64,000 nt of DNA from Streptomyces sp. NBC_00523 (GCF_036346615.1 NZ_CP107836.1:2666001-2730000), one strand, 5' to 3'. Numbered from the stretch's first letter, positions 34,399 through 43,634 are shown. Numbers and translations: made by a program. Notes: a model not told the origin generated them from the letters alone.

Positions 34399-36798
34399 AT
34401 GAGCGACGAGCCACAGCAGCAGAACGGGGACACCGACCCCCCGGGCTGGGCCCCCAGGGACCTGCCTGCCGACGCCGCCGCCCCCGGACCGGCCCCCGAG
34501 GCCCCCGACACCACCACCGGGAAGAAGAAGTCCGGCAAGGCCAAGCGCCCCAAGCGCACCGGCTGGCGGCGGCTGATCCCCACCTGGCGCATGGTCCTCG
34601 GCGGCGTACTCCTCATCGCCCTGATCCTGGTCGGCGGCTTCGTCGCCGGATACCAGCTGGTCGACATCCCCGCCGCCAACGCCACCGCCACCGCCCAGTC
34701 CAACGTCTACCTGTACGCCGACGGCACGGTCATCGCCCGCGACGGCGACGTCAACCGCGAGAACATCAAGCTGGCCCAGGTCCCGCGCACCGTCCAGCAC
34801 GCCGTCCTCGCCGCCGAGGACCGCGACTTCTACTCCGAACGCGCCGTGGACGTCAAGGCGATGTTCCGGGCCGGCTGGAACACCCTCACCGGCAAGGGCA
34901 AGCAGGGCGGTTCGACCATCACCCAGCAGTACGTCAAGAACTACTACCTGGGCCAGGAACAGACCGTCGTCCGCAAGATCAAGGAATTCTTCATCTCGAT
35001 CAAGCTCAACCGGGAACAGTCCAAGGACCAGATCCTGGAGGGCTACCTCAACACCAGCTACTTCGGCCGCAACGCCTACGGCATCCAGGCCGCATCCCAG
35101 GCGTACTACGGCAAGGACATCGGCGACGTCACCACCGCCCAGGGCGCGTACCTCGCCTCGCTGCTCAACGCCCCCAGCGCCTACGACGTCGTCGCCTACC
35201 CGGAGAACAAGCCCGCCGCCGTCGCCCGCTGGAACTACGTACTGGACGGCATGGTCAAGGAGAAGTGGCTCGGCCCCGCCGAGCGCGCCGCGATGACCTT
35301 CCCCGTTCCCGGCCCGGTCAAGCCCGCCAACAGCCTCTCCGGACAGCGCGGCTACATCGTCAAGGCCGTCGAGGACTACCTGGTCGTCAACGACATCCTG
35401 GACGAGAAGACCCTCGCCACCCGCGGCTACCGCATCACCACCACGCTCCAGCGGAAAAGGCAGGACGCCCTCGTCGAGGCCGTCGAGGACAAGGTCATGG
35501 CCAAGACCGACAAGGACCGCGCGGCCGACCGCAACGTCCGCGTCGGCGGCGCCTCCATCGACCCCGCCACCGGCCATGTCGTCGCCATGTACGGCGGCGT
35601 CGACTACACCCGGCAGTACGTCAACAACGCGACCCGCCGCGACTACCAGGTCGGCTCCACCTTCAAACCGTTCGTCTTCACCTCGGCCGTCGCGAACGAC
35701 TCCACCACCCAGGACGGCCGCCGCATCACCCCCAGCACCATCTACGACGGCACCAACAAGCGCATGGTCGAGGGCCCGAACGGACCGACCGGCTACGACC
35801 CCGCCAACGAGGACGACCGCAGCTACGGGCCCATCACCGTGTCCACCGCCACCGACAAGTCCGTCAACGCCGTCTACGCCCAGATGGCCGAGGACGTCGG
35901 CCCCGAGAAGGTCCGGCAGACCGCCGTCTCCCTCGGCATCCCCAAGGACACCGCCGACCTCACCCCCACCCCCTCCATCGCCCTCGGCGTCGCCACCGCC
36001 AGCGTCCTCGACATGACCGAGGCGTACGCGACCCTCGCCGCCCACGGCAGGCACGGCGCCCACGTCCTGGTCAGCAAGGTCACCAAGGACGGCGAGAACG
36101 TCACCCTGCCCGGCCGTACGGTGAAGCGGGCCGTCAGCCGCGAGGCCGCCGACACCACCACGTCGATCCTCCAGAGCGTCGTGGAGGGCGGCACCGGAAC
36201 CGCCGCCCGGGGCGCGGGGCGGCCCGCCGCCGGAAAGACCGGCACCGCCGAGGAGGACCGGGCCGCCTGGTTCGCCGGCTACACCCCCGACCTCGCCACC
36301 GTCATCGCCGTCATGGGCCAGGACCCGTCCACCGGCGCCCAGAAGTCCCTCTACGGCGCGCTCGGACTCCCTCGCATCAACGGCGGCGGCGCCCCCGCCG
36401 AGACCTGGGCCCAGTACACCGGGGCCGCCCTGAAGGGCACCCCCGCCAAGGACTTCGACCTCGACGTGGAGGAGGACACCGGCGACACCGCACTGCCCAC
36501 CGCCGAGGACACCGCCCCCGGCGACACCGGCCGCCGCACCCCCTCGGCCACCCCCCGGCGCACCCCGCCCACCACCCCGTCCCGGACCCCCTCCGCCCCG
36601 CGCACCACCCCCGGCACCACGGACAACCCGGCCGGAGGCGCCGGCGCGGGCGGCACCACGGACGGCGGGACGGACACGGGCGGCGGGGACGGCGGGGACA
36701 CCGGGGGCGACGGCGGGGACGGGGGCGGCGACGGCGGCGGTGACGAGGGCTTCTTCCAGGGACCCCGCGGCACCCGGGCACCCAGCACCCGGCCCTGA
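34399..36798 (+). CDS. Class A penicillin-binding protein (glycosyltransferase/transpeptidase)
   Basis: A 799-aa bifunctional peptidoglycan synthase. A basic cytoplasmic tail precedes a membrane helix (about 66-86). The GT51 domain has catalytic Glu140 in AAEDRDFY and GGSTITQQ (170-177). The transpeptidase has STFK (Ser420-Lys423), SVN (488-490) and KTG (613-615). It polymerises and cross-links lipid II outside the membrane. The C-terminal 120 residues are low complexity (Thr/Pro, then Gly/Asp), a frequent feature of Streptomyces homologues. GAGGAG lies 11 nt before the ATG. Confidence 0.93.
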   Translation: MSDEPQQQNGDTDPPGWAPRDLPADAAAPGPAPEAPDTTTGKKKSGKAKRPKRTGWRRLIPTWRMVLGGVLLIALILVGGFVAGYQLVDIPAANATATAQSNVYLYADGTVIARDGDVNRENIKLAQVPRTVQHAVLAAEDRDFYSERAVDVKAMFRAGWNTLTGKGKQGGSTITQQYVKNYYLGQEQTVVRKIKEFFISIKLNREQSKDQILEGYLNTSYFGRNAYGIQAASQAYYGKDIGDVTTAQGAYLASLLNAPSAYDVVAYPENKPAAVARWNYVLDGMVKEKWLGPAERAAMTFPVPGPVKPANSLSGQRGYIVKAVEDYLVVNDILDEKTLATRGYRITTTLQRKRQDALVEAVEDKVMAKTDKDRAADRNVRVGGASIDPATGHVVAMYGGVDYTRQYVNNATRRDYQVGSTFKPFVFTSAVANDSTTQDGRRITPSTIYDGTNKRMVEGPNGPTGYDPANEDDRSYGPITVSTATDKSVNAVYAQMAEDVGPEKVRQTAVSLGIPKDTADLTPTPSIALGVATASVLDMTEAYATLAAHGRHGAHVLVSKVTKDGENVTLPGRTVKRAVSREAADTTTSILQSVVEGGTGTAARGAGRPAAGKTGTAEEDRAAWFAGYTPDLATVIAVMGQDPSTGAQKSLYGALGLPRINGGGAPAETWAQYTGAALKGTPAKDFDLDVEEDTGDTALPTAEDTAPGDTGRRTPSATPRRTPPTTPSRTPSAPRTTPGTTDNPAGGAGAGGTTDGGTDTGGGDGGDTGGDGGDGGGDGGGDEGFFQGPRGTRAPSTRP

Positions 36799-36806
36799 AT
36801 CCGGGC

Positions 36807-37127
36807 TCAGTGCCCCGAGGTCGCCTTCAGCCCCACGACCGCCACCAGCAGCAGGCACACGAAGAAGATCCGGGCCGCCGTCACCGGCTCGTGCAGCACC
36901 ACCATGCCCAGGACCGCGGCACCCGCCGCGCCGATCCCGACCCACACCCCGTACGCCGTACCGATCGGCAGGGTCCTGGCCGCGTGCGACAGCAGCATCA
37001 TGCTCGCCACGATCCCCAGGCCCGTGAACACACTCGGCCACAGCCGGGTGAACCCCTCGGTGTACTTCATCCCGATCGACCAGGCCACTTCCAGCAGACC
37101 GGCGACGACCAGCAGAACCCACGCCAC
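36807..37127 (-). CDS. gdx: SMR family guanidinium exporter (SugE/Gdx)
   Basis: A 106-aa four-helix transporter. The first helix carries the essential Glu in AGLLEVAWSIGMKYTEGFTRL, a SugE/Gdx-specific pattern rather than that of EmrE-type multidrug pumps. YGVWVGIGAAGAAVLGMVVLHEP is the third helix region. It exports guanidinium in exchange for protons. The GTG start has GGAGG 7 nt upstream. A guanidine-III-like riboswitch precedes it, which supports the substrate. Confidence 0.9.
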   Translation of the reverse strand: MAWVLLVVAGLLEVAWSIGMKYTEGFTRLWPSVFTGLGIVASMMLLSHAARTLPIGTAYGVWVGIGAAGAAVLGMVVLHEPVTAARIFFVCLLLVAVVGLKATSGH

Positions 37128-37137
37128 GACAGCACCT

Positions 37138-37211
37138 CCGACGAGACAGAACACGCGAACAACACGGGTGCGTCGTCTTTGCGGAACCCGGTACGGCGCG
37201 TCTCGTCGGGG
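37138..37211 (-). promoter_or_regulatory. Guanidine-III (ykkC-III)-like riboswitch with RBS-proximal switch
   Basis: Reading the minus strand from 37211, CCCCGACGAGACGCGCCGTA, then CCGGGTTCCGCAAAGACGACGC (ending 37170), closely follows the guanidine-III pseudoknot class (GACGAG, GCGCCGTACC, CAAGACG, CGC blocks). The 5' strand CCGACGAGA (37201-37209) is an exact 9-nt complement of TCTCGTCGG (37138-37146), which runs into the GGAGG of the exporter gene. Guanidine binding would therefore free the ribosome site. Class by recognition; mechanism inferred. Confidence 0.82.
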
Positions 37212-37235
37212 TGTCTCCACCGTAGCAAAGGAAAG

Positions 37236-37273
37236 GCAAAGGGCCCGGTGACAACGGTCACCGGGCCCTTTGC
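37236..37273. terminator. 17-bp perfect terminator hairpin
   Basis: GCAAAGGGCCCGGTGAC pairs perfectly with GTCACCGGGCCCTTTGC around loop AACG. It ends the upstream GroES-like transcript and insulates the riboswitch-controlled exporter gene. Confidence 0.9.
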
Positions 37274-37303
37274 CCACGCCACAGATCTACAGATACCGCC
37301 GGT

Positions 37304-37642
37304 CTACAGATACAGCCCGGTCGAATCCTCCGAGCCCTCGAACCGGTCCGCGGCCACCGCGTGCAGGTCGCGCTCGCGCATCAGCACGTACGCCACACCC
37401 CGCACCTCGACCTCCGCCCGGTCCTCCGGGTCGAACAGCACCCGGTCACCCGGCTCGACCGTCCGCACGTTCTGCCCCACCGCCACCACCACGGCCCACG
37501 CCAGCCGGCGGCCGACCGCGGCCGTCGCGGGAATCAGGATCCCGCCGCCGGAGCGCCGCTCGCCCTCGGGCGACTCGGACCGGACCAGCACTCGGTCGTG
37601 CAGCATCCGGATGGGCAGCTTGTCGTCGGTGTTCTCGCTCAC
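37304..37642 (-). CDS. GroES-like (Cpn10 family) protein
   Basis: A 112-aa Cpn10-fold protein. IRMLHDRVLVRSESPEGERRSGGGILIP matches the GroES N-terminal strand and mobile loop, and VEPGDRVLFDPEDRAEVEVRGVAYVLMRE matches its C-terminal half. No groEL is adjacent, so it is a second, stand-alone copy with an unclear partner. The GTG at 37642 is preferred to a TTG three codons earlier. The C-terminal extension (DRFEGSEDSTGLYL) is not part of classical GroES. Confidence 0.85.
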   Translation of the reverse strand: MSENTDDKLPIRMLHDRVLVRSESPEGERRSGGGILIPATAAVGRRLAWAVVVAVGQNVRTVEPGDRVLFDPEDRAEVEVRGVAYVLMRERDLHAVAADRFEGSEDSTGLYL

Positions 37643-37685
37643 GCCCCGCAACCTACCGGGCGGCGGGCCGCCCGCCTACGAGGGG

Positions 37686-38003
37686 TCAGCGCTTGCGGCG
37701 CGAGGACGCGACGACCAGGCCGACCACGCCCACCGCGAGCAGCGCCGCCGGGATCACGCGCTCCAGCCGGGGGCTGCCCGTCTCCGACACGAACTGGGCC
37801 TTCACGTCCGACACCGCCCGGTTCACCGCCACGTAGGCCCGGCCGGCCGTCCGGTCCACGGTCCCGGCGACCTTCGCCTTCGCGTCACCGATGATCGTCT
37901 TCGGGTGCACCCGCACCCCGATCTCATCGAGTACCACCGCAAGCTGCTCGCGCCTGCTGATGATGTCCGCCTCGATCTGCGCAGGGGTCCTGGCATCCGA
38001 CAC
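37686..38003 (-). CDS. DUF3618 membrane-associated protein
   Basis: A 105-aa protein. The DUF3618 signature is ARTPAQIEADIISRREQLAVVLDEI (residues 4-28), followed by a helical region and one C-terminal membrane helix (VIPAALLAVGVVGLVVASS) ending SRRKR. The GTG start has GGAGG 6 nt upstream. Function is not established. Confidence 0.83.
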   Translation of the reverse strand: MSDARTPAQIEADIISRREQLAVVLDEIGVRVHPKTIIGDAKAKVAGTVDRTAGRAYVAVNRAVSDVKAQFVSETGSPRLERVIPAALLAVGVVGLVVASSRRKR

Positions 38004-38130
38004 CGCGCCGCCTCCGTGGTCCTCGTCCGGTAAACCTTCATCGACAGTCTGTCAGTTCCGCCGCATCCGCACCCGACGGCACCCCCATTACGCTCGGTCC
38101 CTTAGACCCCACGTACCAACGAGGAGAACC

Positions 38131-38598
38131 ATGAGCGAGCGCCTCACCCCCGGCGACACCGCCCCCGCCTTCACCCTGCCCGACGCGGACGGCAACGACG
38201 TCTCGCTCGCGGACCACAAGGGCCGCAAGGTCATCGTCTACTTCTACCCCGCCGCTCTTACCCCCGGCTGCACCAAGCAGGCCTGCGACTTCACGGACAA
38301 CCTCGACCTGCTCGCCGAGGCCGGCTACGACGTCATCGGGGTCTCCCCGGACAAGCCGGAAAAGCTCGCGAAGTTCCGCGAGAAGGAGAACCTCAAGGTC
38401 ACACTGGTGGGCGATCCGGCCAAGGAGACCCTTGAGGCGTACGGCGCGTACGGCGAGAAGAAGCTCTACGGCAAAACGGTGACGGGCGTCATCCGGTCCA
38501 CGGTCGTCGTGGACGAGGAGGGCAAGGTCGCCCACGCCTTCTACAACGTGAAGGCCACCGGCCACGTCGCCAAGATCATCAAGGACCTCAAGATCTGA
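38131..38598 (+). CDS. bcp: Thioredoxin-dependent peroxiredoxin, Bcp/PrxQ type
   Basis: A 155-aa peroxiredoxin. The peroxidatic Cys lies in PAALTPGCTKQACDF, with the resolving Cys five residues later, the PrxQ arrangement. VIGVSPDKPEKLAKFREKENL is a family motif. It reduces peroxides with electrons from thioredoxin. GAGGAG precedes the ATG. It is divergent from the DUF3618 gene. Confidence 0.93.
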   Translation: MSERLTPGDTAPAFTLPDADGNDVSLADHKGRKVIVYFYPAALTPGCTKQACDFTDNLDLLAEAGYDVIGVSPDKPEKLAKFREKENLKVTLVGDPAKETLEAYGAYGEKKLYGKTVTGVIRSTVVVDEEGKVAHAFYNVKATGHVAKIIKDLKI

Positions 38599-38772
38599 GG
38601 CGCGGCGAGGGCGGTCCGCAAGCCGCACGGAACGGACCGAATCGGGCCATCCTCTGCGCCGAATGGCCGAAATTATGTGATGGACATCCCAATCCTTCGC
38701 TGAACCGGTTTGCGGCCGCCATGTCCGCGCAGAAGCCTTTCCTGTAACAGTTGCCGAGGAAAGGAACCGGCC

Positions 38773-40269
38773 ATGGCGGCCTCCGACCCCCACCAGGTGG
38801 CCGACCCGGAAGCGGTCAAACGTCACCCCGCGCTGTTCCGTGCGATCCGGAAGCGGCAGAACCCCAAGCTGCGGCGTACCGACATCACGGTCACGGACGA
38901 CCAGGCGGTCAAGCGCGCGGTGAAGGCCGCCTCGCTCGGCAACGCGATGGAGTGGTTCGACTTCGGCATCTACTCCTACCTCGCCGCGACCCTGGGCCAT
39001 GTGTTCTTCCCGTCCGGGAACGACACGACCCAGCTCCTCTCCTCGTTCGCCACCTTCGCGGTCGCCTTCCTCGTGCGCCCCCTGGGCGGCATGTTCTTCG
39101 GGCCGATGGGCGACAAGATCGGCCGCAAGAAGGTCCTCGCCCTCACGATGATCCTGATGGCGACGGGCACCTTCGCGATCGGCCTGATCCCCTCCCACGC
39201 CACGATCGGCGTCTGGGCCGCGGTCCTGCTGATCTTCTTCCGCATGCTCCAGGGCTTCTCGACGGGCGGTGAGTACGGCGGTGCCTCGACCTTCATCGCG
39301 GAGTACGCCCCCGACAAGCGGCGCGGCTTCTTCGGCAGCTTCCTGGAGTTCGGCACGCTCGCCGGCTACGTGGGCGCCGCGGGCCTGGTGACGCTGCTGT
39401 ACGCGCTCCTCAACGACGCCCAGATGGAGGCCTGGGGCTGGCGCGTACCGTTCCTGGTCGCGGGCCCGCTCGGCCTGGTCGGCCTCTACCTGCGACTGCG
39501 CCTGGACGAGACCCCGGCCTTCCAGAAGCTGGAGGGCGGCACGGCGCACGCCACGGAGGCGGCGGACAGCGTCGAGACGACAGCCAAGGGCGACCTCGCG
39601 AAGATCTTCCGCGACTACTGGCCGACGCTGATCCTCTGCATCTGCCTGGTCGGCGCGTACAACATCACCGACTACATGCTGCTGTCGTACATGCCGACGT
39701 ACCTCTCCGACGAGCTCGGCTACAGCGAGACGCACGGCCTGCTGATCCTGCTCGGCGTGATGGTGTTCCTGATGCTGATCATCAGCCAGGTCGGCAAGCT
39801 TTCCGACCGCTTCGGCCGCAAGCCGCTCCTGATGACCGGCATGCTCGGCTTCCTGATCCTGTCGCTGCCGGCCTTCCTCCTGATCCGCCAGGGCAGCATC
39901 CCCGCGATCATCATCGGCATGGCGATGCTGGGCCTCTCCCTGGTCTGCATGCTCGGCACGATGTCGGCGGCGCTCCCGGCCCTGTTCCCGACGAACGTCC
40001 GCTACGGCTCGCTCTCGGTGGGCTACAACCTCTCGGCGTCGATCTTCGGCGGTACGACTCCGCTGGTGATCACGGCCCTGATCAGCGTCTCCGGCACGAA
40101 CCTGATGCCCGCGTACTACGCGATGGCGGCGGCCCTGGTGGGCGTGATCGCGGTGGCCTGCATGAAGGAAACCGCGAACAAGCCGCTGGCGGGGTCCCCG
40201 CCGTCGGTGGAGACGACGGCGGAAGCGGAAGAACTGGTCCACGCCCAGACCCCGGACCCGAAGTTCTGA
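38773..40269 (+). CDS. MFS transporter, MHS/ProP-like
   Basis: A 498-aa transporter of the metabolite:H+ symporter family. The first helix region NAMEWFDFGIYSYLAATLG and the motif GPMGDKIGRKKVLALTMILMA are typical. FSTGGEYGGASTFIAEYAPDKRRGFFGS is the ProP/KgtP hallmark. About 12 helices are present. It likely imports osmolytes such as proline or betaine, or organic acids. The substrate is inferred from family. AAGGAA precedes the ATG. Confidence 0.88.
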   Translation: MAASDPHQVADPEAVKRHPALFRAIRKRQNPKLRRTDITVTDDQAVKRAVKAASLGNAMEWFDFGIYSYLAATLGHVFFPSGNDTTQLLSSFATFAVAFLVRPLGGMFFGPMGDKIGRKKVLALTMILMATGTFAIGLIPSHATIGVWAAVLLIFFRMLQGFSTGGEYGGASTFIAEYAPDKRRGFFGSFLEFGTLAGYVGAAGLVTLLYALLNDAQMEAWGWRVPFLVAGPLGLVGLYLRLRLDETPAFQKLEGGTAHATEAADSVETTAKGDLAKIFRDYWPTLILCICLVGAYNITDYMLLSYMPTYLSDELGYSETHGLLILLGVMVFLMLIISQVGKLSDRFGRKPLLMTGMLGFLILSLPAFLLIRQGSIPAIIIGMAMLGLSLVCMLGTMSAALPALFPTNVRYGSLSVGYNLSASIFGGTTPLVITALISVSGTNLMPAYYAMAAALVGVIAVACMKETANKPLAGSPPSVETTAEAEELVHAQTPDPKF

Positions 40270-40285
40270 CCCACCCCCACCGGCC

Positions 40286-40322
40286 ACGGCCCGTACCGCT
40301 CCCCCCGAGCGGTACGGGCCGT
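40286..40322. terminator. Terminator after ProP-like gene
   Basis: A 15-bp perfect stem ACGGCCCGTACCGCT/AGCGGTACGGGCCGT with loop CCCCCCG begins 17 nt after the stop. Confidence 0.88.
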
Positions 40323-40416
40323 TCCGCATCTTGTCGGATATCGGACGTGAAACTCCGATAGTCGGTTCGTTACTCCGTACGAGGCCGCGAACGAGCGGCC
40401 GGATGCGGAGGGGAAC

Positions 40417-41040
40417 GTGGGGGTTCGGTACACGCGCGAGCTGCTTGAAGAGGCGGCGCGCATGACGACGAACGCCAGTGATGCTGTGCGGTGGTGCGGT
40501 GGGACGCCTACACCGGGCAGCCGGAGCTATCTGCGGGGGAAGATGGAGGAGTGGGGCATCGACATCTCGCACTTCGCGAGAGGCCGGATCCATCACAGTG
40601 AGGCCCGGCTTCGCGAGGTGGTCAGCCAGTCCACCACCCTCCAAGAGGTACTCCGGCGTCTTGGCATCAGCCCGGTCGGGGGCAATCACACTCACATCAG
40701 CCGCAGGATCCGTGCACTGAACATCGACACGGCACACTTCTCACCGCCGCCTCGCCGCCCGAAGGGACGACCTGGAAATCTGTTGGTTCTGCGGACCCCA
40801 CTGGACGGACGAACGCCCGGGGAACGACTCCGCCGAGAACTCATCCGCATGGGTGTTGAAGAGCGATGTGCGATGTGTGGCACGGGCACCGTCTGGAACA
40901 ACTTGCCACTTCGGCTCGAGGTGGACCACCGAAACGGGGACTGGTGGGACAATCGGCCCGCCAACCTACGCCTGCTGTGTCCCAACTGCCACGCCATTAC
41001 GGATACTTACCGCGGTCGCAAGCGGCCGTCCCCGTCATGA
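40417..41040 (+). CDS. HNH endonuclease-like protein 1
   Basis: A 207-aa protein. The N-terminal part has two helical units ending WGIDISHFARGRIH and LNIDTAHFSPPP, a repeated module seen in actinobacterial HNH proteins. The C-terminal HNH domain has CAMCGTGTVWNNLPLRLEVDH, then NGDWWDNRPANLRLLCPNCHA, with both Cys pairs and the DH catalytic site intact. It should be a zinc-stabilised DNA nuclease. The GTG start has GGAGGGGA just upstream. Its stop overlaps the next start as ATGA. Confidence 0.85.
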   Translation: MGVRYTRELLEEAARMTTNASDAVRWCGGTPTPGSRSYLRGKMEEWGIDISHFARGRIHHSEARLREVVSQSTTLQEVLRRLGISPVGGNHTHISRRIRALNIDTAHFSPPPRRPKGRPGNLLVLRTPLDGRTPGERLRRELIRMGVEERCAMCGTGTVWNNLPLRLEVDHRNGDWWDNRPANLRLLCPNCHAITDTYRGRKRPSPS

Positions 41041-41525
41041 CCAAACGCCTCTTTCCGCGGGACGAATTCACGCAGGCCGTCGCAACGTCTCACAGCATGG
41101 CCGCCGTGATGCGCGCGCTCGGGAAGCACCCCTACAACGGCACGGCACGAGCGAAGGCCAAGCAGAGCATCGCGGTCTACGGCCTGTCGACAGCCCACTT
41201 CACAGGACAGGGGCACAATTCCGGTCGCACCTCACCCACCCGCAAAACAGTGGACGAGATTCTTCAGAGGCTCCCAGTGGGTTCGTCGCGCACGAAGACG
41301 GTGCTCCTACGGCGAGTGCTCGACGAGGTGCGCATTCCTCAGACCTGTCACCTGTGCGGCCTCGGCACGGTGTGGCAGGGCCTACGGCTCGTCCTGGAGA
41401 TCGACCACATCAACGGTGACCGGTTGGACAACCGCCTGGAGAACCTTCGATACCTCTGCCCGTCCTGCCACAGCCAGACAGTCACTTTTTCCAACCGCAC
41501 CCGAACCCCCCATGCGAGGCGGTAA
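41037..41525 (+). CDS. HNH endonuclease-like protein 2
   Basis: A 162-aa paralogue of the preceding protein. It has one N-terminal module (YGLSTAHFTGQGHN) instead of two, and an intact HNH domain: CHLCGLGTVWQGLRLVLEIDH, then NGDRLDNRLENLRYLCPSCHS. ATGA coupling implies both nucleases are made together. The stop lies 15 nt before a tRNA gene. Restriction, mobile-element and phage-defence roles are all possible for such pairs. Confidence 0.83.
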   Translation: MTKRLFPRDEFTQAVATSHSMAAVMRALGKHPYNGTARAKAKQSIAVYGLSTAHFTGQGHNSGRTSPTRKTVDEILQRLPVGSSRTKTVLLRRVLDEVRIPQTCHLCGLGTVWQGLRLVLEIDHINGDRLDNRLENLRYLCPSCHSQTVTFSNRTRTPHARR

Positions 41526-41540
41526 GCTCGATTTCGGTAT

Positions 41541-41618
41541 GCGCCCGTACGCCAACTGGTGAGCGGCGATCTTTAGGTGGTCGTGTTTGTGTCGGTTCGA
41601 ATCCGACCGGGCGTACCA
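41541..41618 (+). tRNA. tRNA-like gene, anticodon UAG, short variable loop
   Basis: The cloverleaf can be drawn from sequence. Acceptor is GCGCCCG with CGGGCGT, discriminator A and encoded CCA. The D stem CGC/GCG has a loop containing CTGGTG. The anticodon stem is CGATC/GGTCG with loop TTTAGGT. The T arm is GTCGG TTCGAAT CCGAC. The anticodon TAG would read the Leu codon CUA, but the variable region is only 7 nt (TGTTTGT), whereas bacterial tRNA-Leu normally has a long arm. Identity is therefore uncertain. Confidence 0.75.
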
Positions 41619-41622
41619 CGAC

Positions 41623-41666
41623 AGCAGAGGTGCCCGGCCCCGTTCGCGGGGCCGGGCACCTCTGCT
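41623..41666. terminator. 20-bp terminator between tRNA and rdgB
   Basis: AGCAGAGGTGCCCGGCCCCG pairs perfectly with CGGGGCCGGGCACCTCTGCT around a TTCG tetraloop. It starts 5 nt after the tRNA CCA and reaches the rdgB stop, so it can terminate both. Confidence 0.92.
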
Positions 41667-42268
41667 CACCCCACCAGCTCCCGTACCACCGGTACCAGCG
41701 CCCGGAACGCCTTCCCCCGGTGGCTGATCGCGTTCTTTTCCGCCGGGGTCAGTTCCGCGCAGGTGCGGGTCTCGTCGTCGGGCTGGAGGATCGGGTCGTA
41801 GCCGAAGCCGTAGGCGCCGGCCGGGGTGTGGCGGAGGGTGCCCGTGAGGCGGCCCTCGACCACGCGTTCCGTGCCGTCCGGGAGGGCGAGGGCCGCCGCG
41901 CAGGCGAAGTGGGCGCCGCGGTGGGGGTCGGAGATGTCACCGAGCTGGGCCAGGAGCAGGTCCAGGTTGGCGCGGTCGTTGCCGTGGGTGCCGGCCCAGC
42001 GGGCCGAGAAGATGCCGGGGGCGCCGCCGAGGACGTCCACGCAGAGGCCGGAGTCGTCGGCGATCGCGGGGTGGCCGGTGGCCTGCGCGAGGGCGTGGGC
42101 CTTGAGCAGGGCGTTCTCCGCGAAGGTGACGCCGGTCTCCTTGACGTCGGGGACCTCCGGATACGCGTCGGCGCCGACGAGCTCATGCGTGAGGCCCGCG
42201 TCGGCGAGGATCGCGTGGAGTTCGGTGATCTTCCCGGCGTTGCGGGTGGCGAGGATGAGGCGGGTCAT
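41666..42268 (-). CDS. rdgB: RdgB/HAM1 XTP/dITP pyrophosphatase
   Basis: A 200-aa nucleotide pyrophosphatase. LILATRNAGKITELHAIL is the substrate-binding start, ADDSGLCVDVLGGAPGIFSARWAG the catalytic region, and GAYGFGYDPI, then ISHRGKAF, are later family motifs. It hydrolyses dITP and XTP to keep damaged purines out of DNA. It lies downstream of rph with a lipoprotein gene between, an arrangement close to the rph-rdgB pair of other actinobacteria. Confidence 0.95.
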   Translation of the reverse strand: MTRLILATRNAGKITELHAILADAGLTHELVGADAYPEVPDVKETGVTFAENALLKAHALAQATGHPAIADDSGLCVDVLGGAPGIFSARWAGTHGNDRANLDLLLAQLGDISDPHRGAHFACAAALALPDGTERVVEGRLTGTLRHTPAGAYGFGYDPILQPDDETRTCAELTPAEKNAISHRGKAFRALVPVVRELVG

Positions 42269-42300
42269 GCGTCCAGTATCGCCGGACCCGCCCCACCGGC

Positions 42301-42693
42301 TCACGGCGTGCAGACCTTGGCGATCTCGCCGGCGGCGTCGGTGACCGGGGAGATGTCCGGGGTGGCGTCGCCCTTGTCGATGGCGTCGCGGACGTTGGTG
42401 ACGCCGGAGCGGAGTTCGTCCACGGCCTTGGAGAGGTCGGCGTCGTCCGTCTTGTCGCCGAGGTTGCCCAGCTCCTCCTGGATCTGGTCCAGGGCCTCGG
42501 ATGCCTGGGTGGGGTCGCTGGAGGCGTTGGACACGGCCTGGCGGAGGTTGTCGACGCTGGTGGCGATGGCGTCGGCGGTGCGGACGCAGTCGAGCGTCTT
42601 GTCGAGGGCGCCGCAGCCCGCCGCCGCGGTGGCGGTGATCAGTACGGCGGTGACGGCCAGTGCGGTGCGGTGGAGCCGGTGGCGCGCGGCCAT
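42301..42693 (-). CDS. Small secreted lipoprotein
   Basis: A 130-aa protein with signal peptide and lipobox TAAAGC (Cys about residue 27), followed by helical, Asp-rich sequence (VRTADAIATSVDNLRQAVSNA..) that may form a coiled bundle. GGAGG precedes the ATG by 9 nt. No family function is recognised. It is inserted between rph and rdgB on the same strand. Confidence 0.75.
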   Translation of the reverse strand: MAARHRLHRTALAVTAVLITATAAAGCGALDKTLDCVRTADAIATSVDNLRQAVSNASSDPTQASEALDQIQEELGNLGDKTDDADLSKAVDELRSGVTNVRDAIDKGDATPDISPVTDAAGEIAKVCTP

Positions 42694-42817
42694 GGTGTGG
42701 TCCCTCCCCGGGATGCGGATACGCGGACGGGCGCACGGTTCGACCCGTGCGCCCGTATGCGTATCGACGCCGCTGGGCGGGACTTGGTTGCCTCTTTACC
42801 TTCTCGGCTTCGCCTTC

Positions 42818-43555
<738 letters not shown>

Positions 43556-43601
43556 GGCGCCGAGCCTATCGGGTGACGGGGGCCCGGGTTTCCGGGTACG
43601 C

Positions 43602-43634
43602 CGCAGGCCCCGTCCGGGGTGAGCGGGGCCTGCG
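43602..43634. terminator. Terminator after nagF
   Basis: An 11-bp stem CGCAGGCCCCG/CGGGGCCTGCG with an 11-nt loop lies between the nagF stop and the rph start on the minus strand. Confidence 0.8.

Noticed and set aside
36480..36798. Low-complexity tail of the penicillin-binding protein as a separate gene or repeat locus
   Set aside because: It is in frame with the transpeptidase and typical of Streptomyces class A enzymes.
40417..41618. Integrated prophage or plasmid at the tRNA gene
   Set aside because: No integrase, attachment-site duplication or replication genes are visible, and the HNH genes lie on the 5' side of the tRNA.
41382..41669. 95-aa minus-strand frame across the tRNA and its terminator
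   Set aside because: It reads antisense through tRNA stems and a terminator hairpin (YARSDSNRH-type false protein) and has no ribosome site.
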